A stretch of DNA of 64,000 nt from assembly GCA_963281255.1 (NCBI GenBank), contig OY725499.1, forward strand, positions 3,057,148 to 3,121,147, in the 5' to 3' direction. Origin of the DNA: Aphrocallistes beatrix (taxonomy: Eukaryota > Porifera > Hexactinellida > Sceptrulophora > Aphrocallistidae). The translations under genes were made by a program, and so were the position numbers. The notes beneath the pieces are model-generated. The model ran no database searches, was not told the DNA's origin, and saw only the letters and a list, made by a program, of their open reading frames with translations. Numbering within the stretch: position 1 is the first letter of the stretch; each line of letters starts with the position of its first letter. Below are positions 55,815 through 64,000 of the stretch, piece after piece.

Positions 55815-56459
55815 TGAGAGTCTAATAATACATGAAGTTATCGAGTCAGTATAGAACTCTTGGTATTATAATACTATGCTTGTGTATAAACAATTTGTTA
55901 AGAGAGGGCTTGGAATTCTAAACCTGGGAAGTTAACGTTAACGACAATTAAGGGCTACCAGAAGTAACTAGGTTCAACCCCTGAACTCTCCCCCTGCGTA
56001 TGGACCAGCTACGTATGTGAATGTAATTCGCTTAATTAAAAAGGTGAGTTTACTCTTAAACAGAAAATTGGAGAATGTCTCCCTGAATTCTGTCCGAATT
56101 GGGTGCATCCTTGATTTTATTGAACCCTGACCCCCTCATAGTATCAAGATAAATCCAAGCTATACAAAATAAATGGAATCCAGTTTTATAATATTTCATA
56201 TAGTCATATATGTAGTATATTGCAGGTGTATGCCTACATGTGTAGATTTCATTAGTTGAAGATTTTTATGATGACAATGTTATCGTAGTTATTCACCCTA
56301 CGAATTTAAATGATAACATTATCTCTATTGCCACAACTATTATACAATCAGTTCTAGCTCAATCACTAGGTTAGTAATGAATAATGTTACATAACTTCAT
56401 AATATACATAGTACATAGTACATAGTTTAGTAATATTAGTTGGTTTAATAATAGTACAA
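55815..56459. other. Intergenic spacer
   Basis: No ORF, RNA gene or repeat end recognised between the JTB-like and phosphoesterase genes. A short stretch at 56390-56450 repeats 'atacatagta'. Confidence 0.4.
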
Positions 56460-57284
56460 TCATTCCAGAATACGCAAGTGAATAGATACAACTTTCCATT
56501 TTCCTTCCACAAAAGACATTTTATACAAACCGAACTTCCCATCTTGGAGAGCTCCTGGATTTGAGATGATTACATTCCCCACTTGATTGTGCCCCACCCC
56601 CGCATGAGTGTGTCCGTGGATGTTAAGCGCAACTCTTTCCTGAGCTGTGTGTGTGTCCAACCACTTCCGGAGTTCGAGGGATCCACAAGTAATAGGAGTT
56701 GCAGGACTGGAGTAATCAGTGGCAGTGGGCAGACCGTCTGGTCCTACATGAGTCATTAGTAGCACTGTGTCGTTAGAGGAACCAGTCACACCTTTATTTG
56801 TTACAACCGATGAGAGGAAATCCTGTATATCTTTCTCGAAATCTTCCCTCAAGACATGTGGGAATCCATCCCATACCTGTGTGCCTAACTTGTAACCAGG
56901 TAATGAACCTCCAAACCCAGCAACTACTAACCCATCAGAAAGAGTGAACGCATCCCTGTGGAGGTTGACAAAGTTGTTAGCTAGAGGAGGTGTCTCTTGT
57001 TTGGAGAATAGCTTCAAAGGATCGTGGTTACCAGGAATGTATACCACAGTGGGACAAATCTTATAAAGTGCATTGAGCATTTGCACAATTGATTGATCAT
57101 ATTTGGATAGTTTATCAATCTCATGACCTAGTTCCACTGGAATGGTTGTAATGTCCCCTGATACCAGGACAGAATCAATGTGAACCCCTTCCCTCATCAG
57201 CTGGAGGTGTAGCCTCTCTATGTTCTCAAGTGAGTCATGAATGTCTGTGACTTGGAGTATGGTGATAGAGAGAACTCCAGCCAT
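56460..57284 (-). CDS. Calcineurin-like metallophosphoesterase
   Basis: Complete 274-residue single-exon ORF with the five metallophosphoesterase motifs in order: D-x-H (VTDIHDS, about residue 14), GD (VSGDI, residue 43), GNHD (IPGNHDP, residue 85), a lone His (LMTHVGPDG, residue 177) and GHTH (NIHGHTHAG, residue 224). These bind two metal ions and act on phosphomonoesters or diesters. The lack of a signal peptide suggests a soluble intracellular enzyme. Length matches the small stand-alone family members found in bacteria, archaea and many protists/animals. Substrate unknown. No introns, unlike the neighbouring F-box gene. Confidence 0.92.
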   Translation of the reverse strand: MAGVLSITILQVTDIHDSLENIERLHLQLMREGVHIDSVLVSGDITTIPVELGHEIDKLSKYDQSIVQMLNALYKICPTVVYIPGNHDPLKLFSKQETPPLANNFVNLHRDAFTLSDGLVVAGFGGSLPGYKLGTQVWDGFPHVLREDFEKDIQDFLSSVVTNKGVTGSSNDTVLLMTHVGPDGLPTATDYSSPATPITCGSLELRKWLDTHTAQERVALNIHGHTHAGVGHNQVGNVIISNPGALQDGKFGLYKMSFVEGKWKVVSIHLRILE

Positions 57285-57851
57285 TCAATACTCTAATCAG
57301 ATATAAACCTGTCATTCAGAAATAAGGGAATTCCGTTCAAAATATAATTGCCTAAGAATTTAAAGGGACCCTGATAACCCTCCTAACGGGCCTGACCACA
57401 GGACAAATGCACCAAGCTTCAACATAACCCCAAGTTTCATAGGATTCAAATGCCGATCATGAACCAGCCATAAAATCAAGAAATAACTAATTTCTTGTAT
57501 AAAGTCATAGTCAAGTACCACGGGGCGGGGGGCATAGGTCCTAAGCTTGAGTGAGCCCGATGCGGGTCACCTTAGGTACCATACTCATCAAGTTTATGAT
57601 TCTGAGAGTATTCGTATTGTCCTAATCTTGGCTTCTATATTAAGAATTATTTGCGTTTGAGTTGTGAATTACTAGGGAATCCTGGCCATGTCCCAAGCAA
57701 ATGTTTCAAAATTATTCTCGCTGAAACGCTATTTCTTGAATTCTGAAAGTATTTCTAGACAAATTGAATGGTTCTTGTTTACAAATGACATTCCATAATT
57801 ATATACGTAGTAGATAATTCGAGCTGATTACTAGTATATAAAATCTATCAG
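57285..57851. other. Intergenic spacer
   Basis: No gene seen. Contains a G-rich tract at about 57520. Confidence 0.4.
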
Positions 57852-57913
57852 CATAGGCGGATCCAGGGGGGGGGCCCAGGCCCCCTGGGCCCCCCCCCCT
57901 GGATCCGCCTATG
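57852..57913. repeat. 62-bp GC-rich palindrome
   Basis: 'cataggcggatccagggg' is mirrored by 'ccccctggatccgcctatg' around a GGGCCCAGG/CCTGGGCCC centre. It sits in AT-rich sequence and looks like a minimal fold-back element or the joined ends of one. A related G/C block lies at 59420-59460. Confidence 0.85.
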
Positions 57914-59808
57914 ATCAGCTTATGATATCAGATTTACTTATTTGCGAGAAATTATTATTTTAGTACGAATGCGGGTATTACTTCTCATAATGCAGTCAGC
58001 AGGTTTCGGCCTTCAAATGCGGGTCACTTGAGACCTATGGGGGATCAATGGAAAAATATGAAAAGGAGTATTTTGAGTTCTTGATGGTGTCCTTGAACAG
58101 AATCAAGCTCGTGCCACTTTGGCAGGTTTTTTTTTGTTCAATTTGTTTAAAGTATTCAGCAAGATAAAGGTTCTGAAAGTCAGAATTAAGGGTGTGATTG
58201 AGGCCAGCAGAGAATAACAATGTAAAAAGTGGAATTTAGCCCATAAAATTCACAATTTTGAACTTAACTTGGTTAAAGTAATGGTTTAACTAATAATTAG
58301 TGCTATTTGTGGGTATTGACCACAAATACAATTAATTTTTCTCAAATTGAATTTTTTTCTCGGGAAATTTGATTTTTGTAGGGTGGCACACCCCTAATTC
58401 TGACTTTCAGAGCCTACATCTTTCCGAATCCCTTGAACAAATACGCAAGAATTGCACAACTACAATATATATACTACATGCTTAGATATTTCTGTAACTA
58501 AATTAAACGGTATAGAAGAAAACATTGCTTTACCATAGCAAACTGTGGTTGGAATTTTGACAAAAACTGAGACAAAGAATGAGTTTGCATTCTAGAAAAG
58601 ATGCTGGGTAATCACATGGTATGATAGTGTGACTCAAAACAATGTATATATATAGTAAGAAAATGCACACATGAGGTTATACTGAAATTATAATACTCTT
58701 TCCAAGTACAGGTTTGATACTACATTAAGTTAAAGTCTAGTCCCAATTATTTCAGAACACACTGTACGATCTAATGTTCTCTAATTTCGGTTGATCTGAC
58801 AAAATCTGGCTGTTTGCTACGAAAGAGATTTACAGGGGGAAATACGTGTATCTATAAAAAATATTAGTAGAAACAATGCGAAGGACTCAACTTGAGAGGG
58901 TTCGAAATATTACTGTCCGTTTTTCATCGCTTTACTTTATCTATAAAAGGAAAAGACCATAGTCGATAATATCTTGAAATCTACAAGTACGTAGATAGAC
59001 ATTTCCAGACAAAACTATACTATAATGAGATAATCACATTCGTCCCAAAATGTAGGAGACAGAAAAATTGAATGACATTACGTTAGACGCCAACACCTAG
59101 TCATTTTTAATACATGTATTTTTCAGTTAAACCATGAATTAATTTAGGGAAGGGGTCCCCTACACATGCCAGTCCTGGGCCCGTGTTTTGCTCTCACAGC
59201 CCTGATCGGAGATCAAGGTTTGCCATTTAAGATTGGTTCGAATTAACTTTTTATTGTCAGGTTCTTATTCAACATTCAATTTCCTGACTTTTGATGAGTA
59301 TATTGACCATATTTAGAGGAATATCTTTTGCATTTCCTATCAACGGTAGACATGTTGACGAGACGCCTGCAATTACCAACAATACGGTTTGTATGTTATA
59401 CATAGGCGCCAAGTGTGGGTACCTGGGGGGGCGGCCCCCCCCAGGTCTGGAGCCTGGGGGAAGGATCTGTTCCACAATTGATTTTGATTCAAGTTGTTGA
59501 GCCAATATTGCAACTTACACGAAACTCGATTGCCCTCCATTTCAGTGCCTTGTAAAACGTACGTGTGTGTTTGATCCAAATAATTGAGTAGATTAGTATG
59601 ACCAATCATACTTTGCCATTTGAGACTATTATAACTAACTACACAGTGAATCAATGTACCAGGACCTGACCTCAGCCCTTCTTAGTCCTTTATTGAAGTT
59701 TAGTTTCGATATTTTATCATTAATTATTTTTAAAACATTTAATAATTATTCACAAATACAAATTAGAGCAAAATAAAGTATGAGCAGGGTATGTCTCTAT
59801 AATACATC
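57914..59808. other. Long intergenic stretch without a recognised gene
   Basis: No convincing exon. From about 59510 to 59630 there is a fragment ('acgaaactcgattgccctcc') homologous to 60245-60330 of the neighbouring membrane-protein gene, so a scrap of a fourth copy lies here. A G/C-rich palindromic block (GGGGGGGCGGCCCCCCCC) is at 59425-59445. Confidence 0.5.
59510..59640 (-). pseudogene. Fragment of the multi-pass membrane-protein family
   Basis: About 130 bp similar to the KWRTIEFRVRGES region (minus strand) of the gene at 59809-60975, without flanking coding sequence. Confidence 0.55.
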
Positions 59809-60975
59809 TCATTGAGGAACTGCGAGGAGAGGATTAGTCAAGCTGGGTCTAAACCTGATGGGAATATACCCAAATCTATATTTCAGTTTCCTCACGATTA
59901 TTCGTCCGAAGACTAAGCAGGTAGCCAGTATGTATTGTGATCCAATTATAGCAGATGCTGCGATAATTAAAAATGTTGAAAAATATCTGATAACTGTATT
60001 GGTAGTGAGTAGAGCCCCGATCTGTTGCTGTGTAGCGAGAAGTGTTTGATAGTCTGGAGTAGCATAGAGATAATTGAAGAGACAAGGACCGTAATAGAGA
60101 ATGGTAGCGATCAGTAGGAAGTATTCTGTTAGAAATTCAGCGAGGATTAAGAAGGCATAACTGATCAAAATACAACTCATTATGATTACAAACTGATAGC
60201 TACTGATGAGAGATCTCTTAACAACTCGATGGGATTCACCTCTTACACGAAACTCAATTGTCCTCCATTTCAGTGTCTTGTAAAATGTGTGTGTGTGCTT
60301 GACCCAAATACTGAAGTAGATTAGTTGAAATATTGGCTCAACAACTTTTTGAATCAAAATCAATTGGGGAACAGATCCTGCGATGATCAAGAAAATTCCT
60401 AACATTACTGTGACCAGAAGAAACATTCGAATGTATCGAGCTGTTTTTCCATATATGTCATGGTACTTCACATCAAGATACTTCATAAGACAAATCCCTA
60501 AAGCCATCGAGAACAACATTCCAGCTTGTCCAAAGGAGACAAGTATGGAAACGGATGGATTTGAGGTCATAGCGTCTATCATCATGTTATTAAAATGAGC
60601 CAACTCAGTGGTGCAGTTGGGGATTACAAATCTTGACGAATTTAGAATGTCGTCAGGCCGTCGTGTAAACGTAAAAGCAGCTCCCAATGCATATATTTGC
60701 ATCGTACCAAATTCGGCGACATTAATCACAAGTAAAAATGTGTATTTGTGAATTTCGATTTTTAAATGTTGAGCTGCTTCCAAGAAATTCCCAAATGGAT
60801 CAGTATTGGCCTTTTCCATACACCCACGATACAACAAAACTAAATGCCTGATCTTTTTAGTAATGAAGATGTCCCAGATAATGGATAGTATAATGCCAAA
60901 GAAAATAAATGGTATCAGTGTACAAATCTGAACGTCTTCAAAAATCCCGAGCACCATTCTATAACTACTTAACAA
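59809..60975 (-). CDS. Multi-pass membrane protein, intact member of a local family
   Basis: 388-residue ORF with about seven to eight hydrophobic helices spread along its length (for example IPFIFFGIILSIIWDIFI near residue 21, FLLVTVMLGIFLIIAGSV, FVIIMSCILISYAFLILAE, FSTFLIIAASAIIGSQYILA). Short charged loops lie between (KWRTIEFRVRGESHRVVKRS) and a basic C-terminal end follows. NCT and NSS sequons sit in one putative outside loop (residues 113-123). The size and helix count would suit a seven-transmembrane receptor-like protein, but no diagnostic motif (DRY, NPxxY) is visible and I do not recognise the family. No introns. The first ~55 codons are also alike in the copy at 63595. Confidence 0.75.
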   Translation of the reverse strand: MLSSYRMVLGIFEDVQICTLIPFIFFGIILSIIWDIFITKKIRHLVLLYRGCMEKANTDPFGNFLEAAQHLKIEIHKYTFLLVINVAEFGTMQIYALGAAFTFTRRPDDILNSSRFVIPNCTTELAHFNNMMIDAMTSNPSVSILVSFGQAGMLFSMALGICLMKYLDVKYHDIYGKTARYIRMFLLVTVMLGIFLIIAGSVPQLILIQKVVEPIFQLIYFSIWVKHTHTFYKTLKWRTIEFRVRGESHRVVKRSLISSYQFVIIMSCILISYAFLILAEFLTEYFLLIATILYYGPCLFNYLYATPDYQTLLATQQQIGALLTTNTVIRYFSTFLIIAASAIIGSQYILATCLVFGRIIVRKLKYRFGYIPIRFRPSLTNPLLAVPQ

Positions 60976-61733
60976 AGTTTTATTAGTTTAGATTAAGGTT
61001 TTAATTCATTAAGAAAGAGTACTACTATAAATAGGCTATGTTTTGCTCCTAGTGCTAACTCCACTATCTTCAAAATATCTTACTAAATCACTTTCATCAT
61101 ATGCTAAAAATGTAAATGGGCCAAGATTCGAACAGCTTGGCCCAGTCAAACTTTTGATCCAGAAAAATATTTGGCTAAATCAAACGATCCAAAATCTTAG
61201 CATTTTGGCTCATTGACATTTTAGTCCATGACATACTATATACGTATGCTGGTAAAGCATTCTTAAGGTTTAACCCAAGTTCCAGGATCTGAGCTCAGCT
61301 CTTCTCTCCTTCATAAAAGTAGTCGATAAATAGTGTATACGAACGACTAAATTTAATTCCATTTACAAAATAAGTATGATCAAATGTCAGTCATAGTATA
61401 TTGACTTTAATTTTACATTGTTCACAAGTTGCATGTGAACCCCCTCTGATTTTTATTATCGTATGAATTTGCAGCACGCATCATCTTGTGATTACCTCGG
61501 GCTACGTCAATGCCGGGGCAATGCAGCCCCTGGCAAAAATTGAAACCTAGTTTCTAGTTTTGTACTCCCATCAGGATTTATAGCTATATTTTTGAAAAAT
61601 ATTGCATCCATTCTGTCAAAATTTGAGGAATCTGAGCATCTTTAGGGTGCAGGTAGGGCGCCGCACTCTCGCTACCCTCTGCTTATGAAGCCCAACATCG
61701 CAAAAATTAGTCCTAACTATCACCGATTGTACA
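60976..61733. other. Spacer between divergent family copies
   Basis: No gene seen. It should hold the promoter of the minus-strand copy. Confidence 0.4.
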
Positions 61734-61977
61734 ATGCTAAGAGGTGAATCCAATCGAGTTGTTAAGAGATCTCTCATCAGTAGCTATCAGTTTGTAATCA
61801 TAATGGGTTGTATGTTGATCGGTACTACCTGCTTAATCCTCGCTGAATTTCTATTACAATACTTCACACTGATCGCTACCATTCTCTATTACGGTCCTTG
61901 CATCTTCAATTATCTTTGGCTACTCCAGAATACCAAACACTTACCGTTACACAGCAACAGATCAAGGCTCTAAACTA

Positions 61978-62580
61978 GAGTGTTTCAAAAAGTTCAAAAG
62001 TTTGAATTCAGATGCTTACCCTTCAAATAGTTTACTTTGATCGCCAAATGTTATAATGGGATTTTTCCGGTTTAGGGATAAAATTACAAAAAGAGTACTT
62101 CTGATATAAGCAAAGGATCTAGCAACTTTGTATTGAGATATTTGGGGGTGGTTTTATATCAGCTAATAATACATTTTGATGGGCTAAAATCTACCGGTTT
62201 GGAGATATTGGTGAAATCAGTTGGGGCCATTAATAATTACAAGTACGAAGGCTGGTCCCAACTGATTCCACCAATATCTCCGAACCGGTAGATTTTATCC
62301 CATCAAAATGTATTATTATCTGATACAAAATCATACTCAAATATCTCAATACAAAGTTGTTAGATCCATTGATTATATCAAAAGTACACTTTTTGCAATT
62401 TTATCCCTAAACCGGATACATCCCTTTATAAATCTGCACTTGGAGAAGCCTACCTTGTGCGACCAATAAATCATCTCCAACTTGCTTGATTTTTTTATGG
62501 TGAATCATTTGGTGATCAAAGTAAACTATTTGAAGGGTAACCATCTAAAGATTCAAACCTTTGAATTCTTTGAAACACTC
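61978..62580. mobile_element. Hairpin MITE, 603 bp, TA target
   Basis: GAGTGTTTCAAA and its mirror TTTGAAACACTC with TA on both sides (61976-61977, 62581-62582). Nearly the whole element is one palindrome centred around 62240 ('cagttggggccattaat' / 'ggtcccaactgatt'). The interrupted pseudogene text rejoins across it. Confidence 0.92.
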
Positions 62581-62734
62581 TACTCTACACACTACCAGTA
62601 CAGTTATCAGATATTTTCGACATTTTCAGTTATAGTTACATGTGCTATAATTGGATCACAATACATACTGGCCACCTGCTTATTCGTAGGACAAATAATC
62701 ATGAGGAAACTGAAATATAGATTTGGGTATAGTA

Positions 62735-62891
62735 CAGTGGAATTCGCTTATTAGCAACTCGAGTTTTGCTCATAAAATGGTTGTTAATAAGGGAACAGAA
62801 TTAACACAAAATCTTCACCTGGGACCTGAAGATTGGTTGCTAATAGAGCAATGTTGCTAATAAGGGAGTTGCTAATAAGCAAATTCCACTG
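62735..62891. mobile_element. Pogo-like MITE, 157 bp
   Basis: TA-flanked (62733-62734, 62892-62893), ends CAGTGGAATTCGCTTATTAG / AGCAAATTCCACTG with 'gttgctaataag' inside. It interrupts the pseudogene near its stop. Confidence 0.88.
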
Positions 62892-62950
62892 TATCTCCAT
62901 CAGGTTTAGACGCAGCTTGACTAATCCTCTCCTCGCAGTTCCTCAATGAG

Positions 62951-63594
62951 ATGTATTAGAGAGACATACCCTACTCTTACATTATTGACTCTAATTTGTA
63001 TTTGTAAATAATCATTAAATTTTTCATCAAATAACTAATAATAAAATATTAAAACATGACTCTTCATCCACTTTGTATTCTATTTAGAGAAGAATTTAAT
63101 AAAGGACTAAGAAGGGCTAAGATCAGGAAGGATGTTTACTCTGTCCTCGTCCGAAATTGTTTGAATCTGCTCGATATTAATGTGCGTTTTTGCACAAGTC
63201 GACAACCTAGGCAAGAGTCATCATGGAGGTCCTCATCGCCATTATCTCCATATTTATACTATCATGGCTTTCGAAAGACATTCATCACCGAAAATATCCT
63301 AAATTTCACGAACAATTTACGAGCTAGAGTTCCCTTTTTCACAGGTACCAAATTATTTGTCGTTTTCCTCTCCTACTAGAATCCATTAATTGAAGTAGCC
63401 TGTACAATGAAATGGTATATCCTAAAGAATTCAGCTGCTAGGTTAAATATAGAGCTTTGTTAAGCTGGCCATGTGATATATATTACGCCTATAGACTTTG
63501 AAATCGATAGATAGATTAGACATTACCTATTTATTCTCCTAATGTATATAACAATATTATCAATTGAACAAATCAAATTTAAAGTAGTTATAAA
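62951..63594. other. Spacer before the third family copy
   Basis: 62950-63130 matches the 3' flank of the minus-strand copy (59660-59850, inverted), showing the duplication extends beyond the gene. No clear gene in the rest. Confidence 0.5.
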
Positions 63595-64000
63595 ATGATA
63601 TTGACAATTTTTGAAGACGTTCAGATTTCCATACTGATGCCATTTCTTTTCCTTGTCATTATCCTATCCATTATCTGGGACATCTTCTTTGTCAAAAAGA
63701 TCAGGCATTTAGTTTTGTTGTATCGTGAATATATGGAGAAAATAAATACTGATCCATTTGGGAATTTCTTGGAAGCAGCTCAACATTTAAAAATCGAAAT
63801 TCACAAATACACATTTTTACTTGTAATTAATGTCACCGAATTTGGTGCGATGGAAATATATGCATTGGGAGCTGCTCTTACATTAACACGACAGCCTGAC
63901 GATATTCTAAATTCGTCAAGATTTGTAATCCCCAACTGCACCACTGAGTTGGCTCATTTTAATAACATAATGATAGACGCTATGACCTCAAATCCATCCA
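63595..64000 (+). CDS. Multi-pass membrane protein, third copy, runs off the window
   Basis: Open from the ATG at 63595 to the window edge (135 codons), closely matching the first 139 codons of 59809-60975 (FEDVQISILMPFLFLVIILS, NTDPFGNFLEAAQHLK, PNCTTELAHFNN). Starts four codons later than the minus-strand copy. No break seen. Confidence 0.8.
   Translation, partial: MILTIFEDVQISILMPFLFLVIILSIIWDIFFVKKIRHLVLLYREYMEKINTDPFGNFLEAAQHLKIEIHKYTFLLVINVTEFGAMEIYALGAALTLTRQPDDILNSSRFVIPNCTTELAHFNNIMIDAMTSNPS

Larger units (their letters stand above)
61734..62950 (+). pseudogene. Membrane-protein family pseudogene, interrupted by two MITEs
   Basis: Codons for RGESNRVVKRSLISSYQFVI through FNYLW match 59809-60975, then frameshift. 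After the first MITE the text resumes (YQYSYQIFSTFSVIVTCAII, RKLKYRFGY), and after the second the 3' end and flank continue to about 63130. The 5' half is missing. Confidence 0.85.

Noticed and set aside
63056-63379. 107-codon ORF, and an alternative Met at 63223 reading MEVLIAIISIFILSWLSK
   Set aside because: The hydrophobic start looks like a membrane anchor, but a stop follows after 34 codons and no in-frame donor was found; part of the ORF is duplicated 3' flank of the membrane-protein family.
1-64000. tRNA or rRNA genes
   Set aside because: No cloverleaf with A/B boxes or rRNA block could be recognised by eye; a dedicated scan (tRNAscan-SE, Rfam) would be needed to exclude them.

Overview
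The window is AT-rich eukaryotic DNA. Every clear spliced gene uses GT/GC-AG introns and the standard code. The gene families (an F-box/RCC1 protein, a JTB-like membrane protein, an MBT-repeat protein, SLC37-like sugar-phosphate transporters) and the transposon set (Ginger1, Ginger2/KRBA2-like, hAT, mariner, pogo/Tc1 MITEs, Helitron-like elements, Gypsy remnants) point to an invertebrate animal. A sponge-like early-branching lineage is a guess from general flavour, not something the sequence proves.

Left edge (1-2.4 kb): a possible unrecognised multi-exon membrane-protein gene on the minus strand and an MBT-repeat gene on the plus strand. From 2.4 to 49.4 kb the window is a dense, nested transposon neighbourhood. 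Its backbone is seven copies, in both orientations, of one intronless SLC37-like MFS transporter gene. At least two and probably three copies sit in a larger duplicated module: transporter, about 0.5-0.6 kb spacer, then a small three-helix membrane ORF in tail-to-tail orientation. Only one copy (36182-38250) looks intact, and only if a 200-N assembly gap flanked by identical 360-bp sequence is an artefact. The others are truncated, frameshifted, internally deleted, or fused to mariner or Gypsy debris.

Several transposons can be delimited to the base. A Ginger1-type element (4148-8698) has G-rich terminal inverted repeats and carries a spliced, frameshifted integrase plus an OTU cysteine-protease ORF. 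A Ginger2-type element (10876-16947) encodes integrase, PHD finger and a Cys-rich tail, has near-identical ~160-bp terminal repeats, and sits inside a Helitron-like repeat. It is itself interrupted by a 2466-bp hAT element with a perfect 8-bp target duplication. A 1313-bp mariner (40041-41353) has one frameshift. Long fold-back palindromes (about 0.6-1.1 kb) occur at 18910, 25689, 41623 and 61978. About a dozen TA-, TTAA- or 8-bp-flanked MITEs can be bounded, some with paired empty sites elsewhere in the window.

Right part (49.4-64 kb): host genes. A 12-exon F-box + RCC1-repeat gene (minus, 49610-54714) can be reconstructed with every intron phase consistent, including one GC-AG intron and a last intron swollen by repeats. 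It is followed by a JTB-like gene (55242-55814, minus) and a single-exon calcineurin-like metallophosphoesterase (56460-57284, minus). Last comes a three-copy family of a multi-pass membrane protein I do not recognise: an intact minus copy (59809-60975), a plus-strand pseudogene broken by two MITEs (61734-62950), and a plus copy running off the window (63595-64000).
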